A stretch of 16,914 nt of DNA from Euryarchaeota archaeon UBA91. Lineage in GTDB: Archaea; Thermoplasmatota; Poseidoniia; Poseidoniales; Poseidoniaceae. Location of the stretch: NCBI GenBank assembly GCA_002499705.1, contig DAMU01000095.1, positions 1 to 16,914 of the forward strand. The letters are read 5' to 3'. Position numbers and translations under genes: made by a program. Shown one piece after another: positions 1-7,228 of this stretch. Position 1 is the stretch's first letter; each line of letters begins with the position of its first letter. Under the pieces are notes generated by a model. That model saw only the letters and a program-made list of their open reading frames with translations, was not told the origin of the DNA and ran no database searches.

Positions 1-840
1 ACTGGCATTACTGGAGGTGACCCAATGCTTGACATGGAGAAATCATTGGAAGCAGTTCGACAACTTAAAGCAGCATTTGGCAAAGAACATCATATTCATT
101 TGTATACTTCCATTCCCTTTCAAGTCAACAGAGCAATCGACTTTGGAGAAGCAGGTCTTGATGAAATTCGATTCCACCTCTTGGATGGAACCTTGACCAA
201 ATATCTCCCTATTATCCAGGCATGTTCGGATGCAGGCATTACGGTAGGTATTGAACTGCCATGTGAGCCTGATAAGGAGGAGCAATTGTTCGCTTTACTC
301 GAAGCACTTCATGACTCTCCAGTTGATTTCCTCAACCTCAATGAATTAGAAATCACGGTTGGTAATCAAGAAAACATGGATGTGCGAGGATTCAATCTTA
401 GCGGTGGTATTACCGCTGCAGCAGAAGGTTCTGCAGAATTGGCATTGCGTCTTAAAGAGGCAGCGAAAGAGTTGGACTTCCATCTCAAGTTTTGTTCTGC
501 TCGCTACAAGGATGCAGGGCAACTCCGTGCTCGTTTCCGCCGGAGAGGGCAGGCAAACCTCCGTCCTTACGAGGTCTTGAGTGATGACGACACCATCTTG
601 TTTGGCTCCATTCCAACATCGCTTGAACATGCATCTGAAGATGTTGCAGAATTAAGAGAAGAGTTCGGTGTTGCAGAGGGATGGATTCGATACAATGCCG
701 AACATCGCCGGATTGAATTACCGCTATCACTCGCAGAAGAACTCGCAGATGTTGTCGAGGTTCCAGTGTACCTTATCGAAGTGCATCCTACACACGACCG
801 TCTTGAAGTGGGCCTCGTTCACTTGAACATCTACCGCTAA
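1..840 (+). CDS. Radical SAM protein, COG2108-like, 5' end missing
   Basis: The gene enters from the left edge and the reading frame is open from base 1, so the first in-window Met is internal. The visible part has 279 residues. It begins with a TGITGGDP stretch, matching the GGE/GGD motif that contacts the SAM amino group in radical SAM proteins; the CxxxCxxC cluster motif must lie upstream of the window. The rest looks like a TIM-barrel half (LYTSIPF, LDEIRFHLLD, VGIELPCEPD, DFLNLNELEI), followed by FCSARYKD and QLRARFRRR segments that I associate with COG2108, archaeal proteins related to pyruvate formate-lyase activating enzymes. The C-terminal third (VEVPVYLIEVHPT and onward) is a separate small domain. 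The substrate is not known. The family call is fairly secure; any specific reaction would be a guess. Confidence 0.75.
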   Translation, partial: TGITGGDPMLDMEKSLEAVRQLKAAFGKEHHIHLYTSIPFQVNRAIDFGEAGLDEIRFHLLDGTLTKYLPIIQACSDAGITVGIELPCEPDKEEQLFALLEALHDSPVDFLNLNELEITVGNQENMDVRGFNLSGGITAAAEGSAELALRLKEAAKELDFHLKFCSARYKDAGQLRARFRRRGQANLRPYEVLSDDDTILFGSIPTSLEHASEDVAELREEFGVAEGWIRYNAEHRRIELPLSLAEELADVVEVPVYLIEVHPTHDRLEVGLVHLNIYR

Positions 841-858
841 CCTGTTTCAAGGGGATGC

Positions 859-864
859 TTATAT
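859..864 (+). promoter_or_regulatory. TATA-like box of the tRNA-Val gene
   Basis: TTATAT lies about 30 bases upstream of the mature tRNA 5' end. That fits an archaeal TATA box driving a short 5' leader to be trimmed by RNase P. It sits in the 52-base gap after the radical SAM gene; nothing else is visible there. Confidence 0.55.
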
Positions 865-892
865 CGCCGTGACTTCACGACAGCATACCTTA

Positions 893-968
893 GGGCTCGT
901 GGTCTAGGGGTTATGACGTCGCCTTCACATGGCGAAGATCGCCGGTTCAATTCCGGCCGAGCCCACCA
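893..968 (+). tRNA. tRNA-Val (anticodon CAC) with encoded CCA
   Basis: A full cloverleaf folds by eye. The acceptor stem pairs GGGCTCG (893-899) with CGAGCCC (958-964). The D arm includes GTC/GAC (902-904 with 915-917). The anticodon stem pairs TCGCC (919-923) with GGCGA (931-935), with loop TTCACAT placing CAC at 926-928, which reads GUG (Val). The T arm pairs GCCGG with CCGGC (941-945 with 953-957) around TTCAATT. The discriminator is A965 and CCA is encoded at 966-968. No intron is present. It is a stand-alone tRNA gene between protein genes. Confidence 0.96.
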
Positions 969-1013
969 AATGTCAGCATCTTCGAAAAAGGTCGTGAAGA
1001 GAATTCTACTCAT

Positions 1014-1029
1014 TTTAGGGTGGCCTAAA
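1014..1029. repeat. 6-bp inverted repeat beside the promoter of the PhnD-like gene
   Basis: TTTAGG (1014-1019) and CCTAAA (1024-1029) form a perfect inverted repeat around GTGG. It directly abuts the TATA-like box at 1031-1038. It could be an operator for the lipoprotein genes or a weak hairpin ending the tRNA transcript; the sequence alone does not decide. Confidence 0.4.
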
Positions 1030-1030
1030 C

Positions 1031-1038
1031 TTTAGATA
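1031..1038 (+). promoter_or_regulatory. TATA-like box of the PhnD-like lipoprotein gene
   Basis: TTTAGATA is centred about 29 bases before the GTG at 1064 and 32 before the ATG at 1067. Initiation about 26 bases downstream of the box would give a leaderless or nearly leaderless mRNA. No Shine-Dalgarno sequence precedes the start. Confidence 0.45.
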
Positions 1039-1063
1039 CTACCTTCATTACCCCCCAATAATC

Positions 1064-2146
1064 GTGATGGTCATGTATAACAATCTGCTCAAATGTTTGC
1101 TCGTCGTATTCTGTTTTTCATCTGCCGGATTTGCTGGGTGCCTTTCGAATCCAGTTTCATTCGAAAAGTGTGAAGATGATTCCAACTGTATAACTATCGC
1201 TTTTGAAGCGAAAGAAGAATATCGCAACAGTGATGAAAATCCACAAAAGTTAGCAGACCATCTCTCAGAACTCCTCGGGATGGATGTTGAAATCTATCCA
1301 GTCAGCAGCCCTGCTGCAACCATCGAAGCGCTTCGTTTTGGTCATGCTGATATCGGCTTCTTGGATGGCGGTGCAGCTTGGCTAAGTTGGCAACTCTATG
1401 GACTTGAAGTCCTTGGTGCAGAGCAAAAAGCAGACGGTCGACCATTCTACAACGCTATCGCTTGGGTCCACGCTGATTCTGATATGGCCATGGCTGACAA
1501 AGATGACGACCCTGCAACAGATCCTTTTTCCCTCATGGAAGGTAAAACATCCTGCCACACCTCTGCTTTAGGAAGTTCAGGTATGCTTCTTCCAATGGGT
1601 TACCTCATCACCAATGAATACATTGAAGTTGTAGGAAACCCTGATGAAATCGATTCTTTGGAGGACACTGTGAGAAACTACTTCTCTGAAGATTCGAGTA
1701 TTCCTGAAAGTGGAACGAAGTATCACCGATACATTGGTTCTCTGCGATGCCTAGCTGAAGGTGGCATGGATTACATTTCATTCGCTAAAGACCCGACTGT
1801 TCCAAGTTACTGTGGTAATGAAGACCCTGATGACAATGAAGATTGGTGCTTTGAAGGTGAATTCACAAGTGTTGATGATTACTACGCATTGCCGACCTTT
1901 GGAGCAGCTCCAAGTCACCCAATCATGTATAACCCTGATTTCCTCGATACGACCAACGTTTCAGCCTTGCAAGACGCTCTAGCGGCAATGTCTGTCTCTG
2001 ATACAGGATTGACTGTTCTCGACGATATCTTGAGCACTCCTGGCATCACAATTATCAACACCACTGACCACTTGGGTAACTATGGCAATCTGATTGATGG
2101 TGTTCCTGGAATAGAAGCATACTTCACTGGCAAATACAATTTGTGA
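1064..2146 (+). CDS. PhnD-type ABC transporter substrate-binding lipoprotein
   Basis: A 360-residue secreted lipoprotein. The signal peptide has a hydrophobic core (residues 8-24) and an FAGC lipobox with Cys26 as the lipidated residue. The mature part resembles PhnD-family phosphate/phosphite/phosphonate-binding proteins: a first lobe with PQKLADHLSELLGMDVEIYP (60-79) and EALRFGHADIGFLDGGAAW (88-106), then GKTSCHTSALGSSGMLLPMG (160-179), matching the family's oxyanion-binding loop region. The start may be GTG at 1064 or ATG at 1067 or 1073; all leave an intact signal peptide. Five or more cysteines in the mature part suggest disulfides. No PhnC or PhnE partner is in the window; the next gene, 12 bases downstream, is a secreted sugar dehydrogenase-like protein, so the two are probably co-transcribed. 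Ligand specificity cannot be read from the sequence. Confidence 0.75.
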   Translation: MMVMYNNLLKCLLVVFCFSSAGFAGCLSNPVSFEKCEDDSNCITIAFEAKEEYRNSDENPQKLADHLSELLGMDVEIYPVSSPAATIEALRFGHADIGFLDGGAAWLSWQLYGLEVLGAEQKADGRPFYNAIAWVHADSDMAMADKDDDPATDPFSLMEGKTSCHTSALGSSGMLLPMGYLITNEYIEVVGNPDEIDSLEDTVRNYFSEDSSIPESGTKYHRYIGSLRCLAEGGMDYISFAKDPTVPSYCGNEDPDDNEDWCFEGEFTSVDDYYALPTFGAAPSHPIMYNPDFLDTTNVSALQDALAAMSVSDTGLTVLDDILSTPGITIINTTDHLGNYGNLIDGVPGIEAYFTGKYNL

Positions 2147-2158
2147 GTTGAAAAAAAC

Positions 2159-3352
2159 ATGACCAGTCGAGCCCTGCTGCTGACTTTGCTGTTACTGACC
2201 TGCTCCCTGGCAGGATGTTTTGGTGAAGAAGAACCGGATTCCGGATTTGGATGGCAAGAGAAAGTCGAAGTCCCATGTAATACAGAGTTGGTTGAAGGGC
2301 TGGTTTGTAAAGAATACCTCACAGGATTTGTAACTCCTGTAGCGAGCATTCATCATCCTCAAGAAGACGAAATCTGGATTGCTGACCTGAGCGGTACCAT
2401 TTCAGCCTGGAACGGTGAAAACCTTCGCACTGTGGCGAATTTATCTGAATTGGTTAGTAATTGTCACATTGAACAAGGGCTGCTGAGTTTTGCCTTTGAT
2501 GAAGATTATAATGAGACCAACAAAGTACTTCTTTCTTATGTTGATCTTGGCATCAATTGTGGCTTTGAAGCCAATCTTGTTTTAGCCGATGTGAGCGTTG
2601 AGAATGGGATACTTAACACCTCTACAATCCGAGAACTGCGAGTAGTTCCGCAGCCTTATCGAAATCACAATGGTGGCCACCTTATTGGAATCGGTAACCA
2701 CCAGTATCTTTGGGGTCTTGGTGATGGTGGAGGCTCAAACTCGCCAGACAAAACAGCCCAAAACCTGAGCTCCCCCCTTGGAGCTATTCACCTCATGGAA
2801 TATCAAAATGGACAAGTGAGTCCAGTGCTCGAAAATTCATCGGGAGACTCCTATATCCTTCACCACGGATTACGAAACCCATGGCGATTCGACGTCGACC
2901 CTTCAGGTGGATTGTGGATTGCCGATGTTGGTCAAACTTGCTATGAAGAAATAAATTATGTTCCTCTCAATGAATCTCATAACCTGGGATGGTCTATGCG
3001 TGAAGGATTCCATGAGTTTGACCCGACCGTTGAATGTGGAACTACACCAGTGAACAACGATTCAAACTATACCGACCCTGTTGCCGTATATCCTCACGAA
3101 GGTGGTAATTGCTCGGTCTCTGGCGGAGAATGGATGGATTGGGGTGCTCAATCGCTGAGAGATGGATATCTGTATGGAGACTTCTGCACTGGAACCATTT
3201 GGATTATCCGTGATCAAGGGGGTGTTTGGAGTAGTGAACTCATTGCCCAAACCGGGACGATGATTGTGGGATTCGGGCACAGTCTTGAAGATGATTTACT
3301 TATTTTCAGTTGGGCAGGAACGATTTACGTTCTTGAAGAAAGCGAATCCTAG
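2159..3352 (+). CDS. PQQ-type glucose/sorbosone dehydrogenase-like lipoprotein
   Basis: A 397-residue exported lipoprotein: signal peptide residues 1-19 and LAGC lipobox with Cys20. The body is a six-bladed propeller of the soluble glucose dehydrogenase/aldose sugar dehydrogenase (GSDH/HHIP) family. Family landmarks are visible: NHNGGH with His170 (the general-base position in soluble glucose dehydrogenase), GDGGG with Asp189, GLRNPWRF with Arg239 (contacting PQQ in known members), then LWIADVGQ and EEINY. Known members oxidise aldose sugars with PQQ; the actual substrate and cofactor use here are inferred. Eight cysteines besides the lipobox (40, 50, 102, 134, 260, 293, 318, 343) suggest disulfide stabilisation outside the cell. 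It lies 12 bases after the PhnD-like gene without a Shine-Dalgarno sequence, and its stop abuts the stop of the convergent small membrane gene. Confidence 0.8.
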   Translation: MTSRALLLTLLLLTCSLAGCFGEEEPDSGFGWQEKVEVPCNTELVEGLVCKEYLTGFVTPVASIHHPQEDEIWIADLSGTISAWNGENLRTVANLSELVSNCHIEQGLLSFAFDEDYNETNKVLLSYVDLGINCGFEANLVLADVSVENGILNTSTIRELRVVPQPYRNHNGGHLIGIGNHQYLWGLGDGGGSNSPDKTAQNLSSPLGAIHLMEYQNGQVSPVLENSSGDSYILHHGLRNPWRFDVDPSGGLWIADVGQTCYEEINYVPLNESHNLGWSMREGFHEFDPTVECGTTPVNNDSNYTDPVAVYPHEGGNCSVSGGEWMDWGAQSLRDGYLYGDFCTGTIWIIRDQGGVWSSELIAQTGTMIVGFGHSLEDDLLIFSWAGTIYVLEESES

Positions 3353-3601
3353 TTACTGTTTTCTATCCTTAATAGACCAATTTTTCCGAGAGAGTCCTTC
3401 TAGGGCGATTCCCGTAAGCAATCCCCACACCTCGGTATTGAATATTTCAAAAAGATACAGTGCTGTCATGAGTAGAGATGCGAGAATCCAGTGATGAATC
3501 CAAAGTCCCTTCACACGAAGATGAAAGGATGTCTGTTCTGTGACGTATCGGGTAATTGCATAGCCACCAATGAGAGCAATCGAATATATCGCAAACTCCA
3601 T
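3353..3601 (-). CDS. Small membrane protein, unknown function
   Basis: An 82-residue protein from the ATG at 3601 (87 residues if a GTG at 3616 is used). Two hydrophobic helices are visible, around FAIYSIALIGGYAITRYV and HHWILASLLMTALYLF, with a third weaker segment near VWGLLTGIALEGL, and a short basic C-terminus. The HHW stretch at a membrane boundary could bind metal, but this is speculative. I chose the ATG because a TATA-like box (CAAAATAG on the minus strand, 3622-3629) is centred about 24 bases upstream, as for other genes here. The stop TAA (3353-3355) directly abuts the TAG of the convergent dehydrogenase gene, an arrangement expected of real genes in a compact genome. I recognise no family. 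Confidence 0.55.
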   Translation of the reverse strand: MEFAIYSIALIGGYAITRYVTEQTSFHLRVKGLWIHHWILASLLMTALYLFEIFNTEVWGLLTGIALEGLSRKNWSIKDRKQ

Positions 3602-3621
3602 GTCCAACCGTAGCACTCCAA

Positions 3622-3629
3622 CTATTTTG
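3622..3629 (-). promoter_or_regulatory. TATA-like box of the small membrane protein gene
   Basis: CAAAATAG on the minus strand is centred about 24 bases before the ATG at 3601, consistent with a leaderless transcript. The 109-base region 3602-3710 is shared by two divergent genes and holds promoters for both. Confidence 0.4.
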
Positions 3630-3710
3630 CATCACCCCTGTATTCTGTGTCAGCCGTTCTAAATGAAGTAATTTCAAGGTAATCATCATCCCATCATATT
3701 CAAGTGTGTC

Positions 3711-5210
3711 ATGGGTCAGTTGCAATACATGGGGCTCTTGCAACAGGCAGATTTCGGCGTGTTCAAGAGGTCTGAAACGTGGAAAGCATTTGGAATTGGA
3801 GCACTTATGTTCGTGACGATTTCCTTTGCAGCACTTTCAATGTTTGACAGTATGGATGATGTTTTTGCTTCTGACGCTGACCCAGCACCAATCCCCAATA
3901 TTGTTTTTGAGTCATTAAATCGAACTGATGTCGAGCAACCGCTCGCTAATTCTACTGGATGGATATCTTTGGATGACCACCGAGGCAGCATCATCATTCT
4001 TGACCTCATGGCACATGATTGCAGCAATTGTCATGCTGTCCAAGAGCACCTTGAAAGTGAAATGGAGAATTGGTATTCGATGGCCAACTCATCTGGTAAA
4101 ACTCTCCAAATGTTTGCTTATGGTGCTTGGTATGGAGAAGATATTCCTTACCTCAATAAATCCTCAGGTTCTTACCATGTTCCATATTACGCAACCGGAA
4201 TTGGTTCGACATCTGCAGCTATCCTTGAAGACGGTTCGACTACAGATCCTGTCCGATTGTTCACAACTGGCGGAACAGGACAAATTCCAGTCGTACTGAT
4301 TATTGATGAAGAGGGTTATATCATCGAGAAACAATCAACCGGCACGCCCACAGATGGGTGGTCAAGTTTCGATGGGAAAATGGAGGACATCCTTTCAGCA
4401 AATCCTTCTGCAAAGGTCTCTTCAGAATTGATTTCATCACGTCTGGCTTGGGAAGAACCGGGCACTTCATATGCAGCAGTTTTCATCTTGGGGATGGTTT
4501 TGTCTATTCTCGTTTATTTCTCACCGTGTGCTTTTCCTGTTCTGCCGGGATTCATTTCTTACTATCTTTCATTGGGAGCACGAGAAGATGAACTCATTGA
4601 AGCGGGTAAGTTGTCGACCAAGATGCCGAATTCATGGGTAATTGGTCTCCTTTCCGGATTCGGAATGTGGACGTTTTTCGCCCTCATTGGAATTGTTGCA
4701 ATTCTGATGGGCGAGGCATTCACTCAGTCCGGAGCCGTTCATTACATTGCGATTTTCATTGCGCTGTTGTTGGTAATTCTAGGTTCAATGATGTTGTTAG
4801 GAATCACTTCGCATTTGATGGGTTTTGTCGATAAATTTGTAATGAAATACAGCACAACTGAAGCAGATGATACATTCACTCCTCGACGCAATATGTATCT
4901 GTATGGAATCGGCTACGCAGCAGCGTCCATTGATTGCACAGCCGCAGCAGTTCTTCCCTTTGTAATCTATTTGAGTACTCTTGGAAAAACGGCGACAGGC
5001 GTGGGAATTGGAGGCTTAATGATTGGCTTGTTATTCCTCATGGTGTTCGTAACTGTTATGGTCGGATTAGGCCGCCAAGTGATGATTAATTTCTTGAAGC
5101 GAGCGACTGGAATGATCAAACTCGTTGGCTCTTGGATGATGATTATGGCCGGTGTAAGTTTGACTCTCTATCTAACTAGGCCAGATCTTGTAGGACAAAT
5201 CTTTGGTTAA
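3711..5210 (+). CDS. Thioredoxin-CcdA fusion, extracytoplasmic thiol redox protein
   Basis: A 499-residue membrane protein with three parts. Residues 25-45 form an N-terminal anchor. Residues 60-240 form a thioredoxin-like domain with a CSNC active site (Cys104, Cys107) and a candidate cis-proline at Pro193 (GQIPVV). Residues 253-488 form a six-helix CcdA/DsbD-type electron-transfer domain with Cys273 in SPCAFPVLPG and Cys409 in SIDCTAAAVLPF, the two membrane cysteines required in this family. Known CcdA/DsbD proteins pass electrons from cytoplasmic thioredoxin across the membrane; here the fused outer domain is the obvious recipient. That would suit the cysteine-rich lipoproteins encoded upstream. 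The start is uncertain: ATG 3711 or ATG 3729, the latter lying about 32 bases after a CATATT box near 3695-3700. Confidence 0.85.
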   Translation: MGQLQYMGLLQQADFGVFKRSETWKAFGIGALMFVTISFAALSMFDSMDDVFASDADPAPIPNIVFESLNRTDVEQPLANSTGWISLDDHRGSIIILDLMAHDCSNCHAVQEHLESEMENWYSMANSSGKTLQMFAYGAWYGEDIPYLNKSSGSYHVPYYATGIGSTSAAILEDGSTTDPVRLFTTGGTGQIPVVLIIDEEGYIIEKQSTGTPTDGWSSFDGKMEDILSANPSAKVSSELISSRLAWEEPGTSYAAVFILGMVLSILVYFSPCAFPVLPGFISYYLSLGAREDELIEAGKLSTKMPNSWVIGLLSGFGMWTFFALIGIVAILMGEAFTQSGAVHYIAIFIALLLVILGSMMLLGITSHLMGFVDKFVMKYSTTEADDTFTPRRNMYLYGIGYAAASIDCTAAAVLPFVIYLSTLGKTATGVGIGGLMIGLLFLMVFVTVMVGLGRQVMINFLKRATGMIKLVGSWMMIMAGVSLTLYLTRPDLVGQIFG

Positions 5211-5965
5211 TCTTCAGCCATTACCGCATCGAATTTGTCTTGGAACTCTTTGGTTTCCAACCGGTCAAGGCATGGTTTCATCCAATAGGCCCATGTAATT
5301 CCCGTGAAAAGAAGTCCTGTAATTGCATCCCAAACATAGTGTTGTTTGAGCGTGAGGGTAGAGATAATCAAAAGCGCCCAACAAATCAGCAGCAATGTCT
5401 GTAAAATCAAAACTTTGCGTGTGGATGAAGGAAACCAATAACGTAGGATCAAGACAATTTGACTGCTTTGAACAACATGCAGTGAAGGCCAAGCATTCCA
5501 GGGTTTGTCAACACCGTGCACTGCTCCAATCCAAGGCTCCCATACGGTGCCGTCAACGTTTGTTACGAGATGGCGAAGATCGATTTCAACTGGGAAAAGA
5601 AGAAAGACAAAAAAGCACATCCAACACGATAACAGCATCATTTGGTGGAAGACGATATTTTGACGCCACATGACATCGTTCTTGTGGCCCAGCCACGCAC
5701 CAGCAGGATAATACAGGTACAATGACAAATAGGGTATGACCATCCATGCTACGAACGGAATCTCAAGGTCAAAAGGAATTTCAGGACTAAAGGCAGTTCG
5801 CTGCATATATTCTGAAAAGCGATTGATGACCAGATAAGGGACCGCAGCAGCAAATGTTAGCATTCCAACGATGACAATACTGATTCTTCTGTTGGACCAA
5901 TCAGAACGATTCTTCCAGTGTGAGCGCCACATGCGCCATGGTTTAGAACACCACGTTACGAACAT
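5207..5965 (-). CDS. PAP2/Aur1-like membrane phosphatase or phosphotransferase
   Basis: About 252 residues from the ATG at 5965; an upstream TTG at 6016 would add 17. I favour the ATG because GTATTA (minus strand, 5991-5996) lies about 28 bases upstream. The protein has five or six hydrophobic segments. It carries the PAP2 signature in its C-terminal half: AWPSLH (residues 158-163 from the ATG) and STLTLKQHYVWDAITG (202-217), with the catalytic-type His209 and Asp213. The Thr after the first Ser, instead of Arg, resembles the Aur1/inositolphosphotransferase branch. Likely roles are removal or transfer of a lipid-phosphate head group at the membrane; the substrate is unknown. Its TAA stop and the TAA of the convergent thioredoxin-CcdA gene share the palindrome TTAA (5207-5210). 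Confidence 0.7.
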   Translation of the reverse strand: MFVTWCSKPWRMWRSHWKNRSDWSNRRISIVIVGMLTFAAAVPYLVINRFSEYMQRTAFSPEIPFDLEIPFVAWMVIPYLSLYLYYPAGAWLGHKNDVMWRQNIVFHQMMLLSCWMCFFVFLLFPVEIDLRHLVTNVDGTVWEPWIGAVHGVDKPWNAWPSLHVVQSSQIVLILRYWFPSSTRKVLILQTLLLICWALLIISTLTLKQHYVWDAITGLLFTGITWAYWMKPCLDRLETKEFQDKFDAVMAED

Positions 5966-5990
5966 GATATTCCGAATCTCAATAGTGGTG

Positions 5991-5996
5991 TAATAC
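5991..5996 (-). promoter_or_regulatory. TATA-like box of the PAP2-like gene
   Basis: GTATTA on the minus strand lies about 28 bases before the ATG at 5965, consistent with a leaderless start and against the upstream TTG as the true start. Confidence 0.35.
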
Positions 5997-6063
5997 TTGC
6001 GCAGGACAATCTTCAATTTTGGCTGTTTGGGGAGAATCCTATCAGTTTGGATGAATAGAATGC

Positions 6064-6084
6064 ATTACTCAGATACTGAGTGAT
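6064..6084 (-). terminator. Hairpin just after the SPFH-like gene
   Basis: ACTCAG (6067-6072) and CTGAGT (6076-6081) pair perfectly around a 3-base loop, and two more outer pairs (6064-6065 with 6083-6084) extend the stem past one mismatch. The stem starts five bases after the stop codon of the SPFH-like gene. No long T-run follows on the minus strand, so it may protect or end the mRNA; it could also be an operator for the PAP2-like gene. Confidence 0.4.
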
Positions 6085-6088
6085 GGGA

Positions 6089-7228
6089 CTATTTCGAATC
6101 CGATGAATCTTCTGAATCAGTACCGTCAATCGCTTTTTGAGCCGTTTGCTGGCGCAAGAATTCTTGCATCACTTCAGGCGTTAAAGCACCGTGCTCTGCC
6201 GCCATTTCCATCATTTTAACCTGAATGTCGTTTTGTTTATCCATTCGCTGATCTTGATGTTTTTGACTTTGCTCAATACGGTCACGCTTTCGGGCTTGAA
6301 CCTGTTCAAAGAGTCGCATTGCTTCATCGGTTTTATGTGAAGATTCCTGCATCCTCAAGTCTGCTTGACCTTGGTCTCGCTTGAGTTCAGCATCCCAAAC
6401 CGCTTCTTGCTTACGTAATTCAAGGAGTTCGCTTTCTGCTTGAATCGTAACTTCACCGCGCTTCTTAGCACGTTCAACGTTGACTTCACATTCGATCCTA
6501 CGAAGGGTTGCAGCTTCACGAATGGCAATACGTTCCATGAGTGCTTCAGCATTAGCACCTTCTGTTTTCGTTGCGAAATCTAAGTCGGCTTTGAGTCGAG
6601 CAAGTTTTTCTTGGTCGGTTTTACTTGTCGAAATAAAAGCTCGCAAAAAGGTGAATCCAAGCGTCGAAAGTGACTGACGCATTTCGACCTCAGCATGCAT
6701 TTCGAGATGTTCTTGGAATTCTGCACTTCGCAATTCTTCAACACTCGAGCATTTTGCCATTGCTGGAACAATACATCGAGTTGTTACTTCATGACCCAAG
6801 AAACCGATTAATCCTTCGCGGTCAAGAAGTGGTGCATGGTTCGCAAAAATGTTGAGAAGTTTAGGAATATCTTCCTTACGCAATTGGATACGTAAATTCA
6901 TGTGCCCGGAGGCTTCTGAGCCGTCATGAAGATGAGTGGAAAAAGGAATCCAGAGGTCAAGTGGCCCTGTCATAGCAAAGAGCATACGACGGTCAGTAGC
7001 GGTTGCCCCAGCCATGTCGGCAATATGCCTGCCAAGACCTCCTCCAATGTTTCGAACTACTTTTTCTGAAACGATATCTCCGATTCTTCCATCGATGATA
7101 AAAGCACATGCTTCATTTGGCTTCAAGACAACTTGGCGCGCTTTCCACGTCTGAATATCATTTCCATCTACCAATCGTGCTACAATGTTCGGGTTACTTC
7201 GCCATTTAAAATTCGCTGCCATGTTCAT
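6089..7228 (-). CDS. SPFH/band-7-like protein with long coiled coil
   Basis: A 379-residue soluble protein without a clear transmembrane segment. Residues about 15-200 look like an SPFH/band-7 domain: the opening QVVLKPNEACAFIIDGRIGD resembles the usual first strands, and the end (RQSLSTLGFTFLRAFIS) resembles the closing helix-strand of such domains. Residues about 200-345 are a charged, Ala/Glu/Lys/Gln-rich helix likely to form a coiled coil. The tail is Asp/Ser-rich and acidic. SPFH proteins assemble as oligomeric rings or membrane-microdomain scaffolds; cytosolic versions with extra C-terminal domains also exist. Its ATG overlaps the TGA of the upstream gene (ATGA, 7225-7228), so the two are translationally coupled and probably act together. 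The family call is from pattern only; the function is unknown. Confidence 0.55.
   Translation of the reverse strand: MNMAANFKWRSNPNIVARLVDGNDIQTWKARQVVLKPNEACAFIIDGRIGDIVSEKVVRNIGGGLGRHIADMAGATATDRRMLFAMTGPLDLWIPFSTHLHDGSEASGHMNLRIQLRKEDIPKLLNIFANHAPLLDREGLIGFLGHEVTTRCIVPAMAKCSSVEELRSAEFQEHLEMHAEVEMRQSLSTLGFTFLRAFISTSKTDQEKLARLKADLDFATKTEGANAEALMERIAIREAATLRRIECEVNVERAKKRGEVTIQAESELLELRKQEAVWDAELKRDQGQADLRMQESSHKTDEAMRLFEQVQARKRDRIEQSQKHQDQRMDKQNDIQVKMMEMAAEHGALTPEVMQEFLRQQTAQKAIDGTDSEDSSDSK

Noticed and set aside
25..840. Start of the radical SAM gene at the first in-window ATG
   Set aside because: The frame is open to base 1 and the residues before that ATG form the GGD motif, so the true start is outside the window.
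1064..3352. Phosphonate uptake operon (phnCDE)
   Set aside because: Only a PhnD-type protein is present; the neighbour is a propeller dehydrogenase and no permease or ATPase of that type is in the window.
3928..4299. 123-codon plus-strand open frame inside the thioredoxin-CcdA gene
   Set aside because: It lies in another frame of a gene whose motifs are unambiguous and shows no protein-like motif or promoter of its own.
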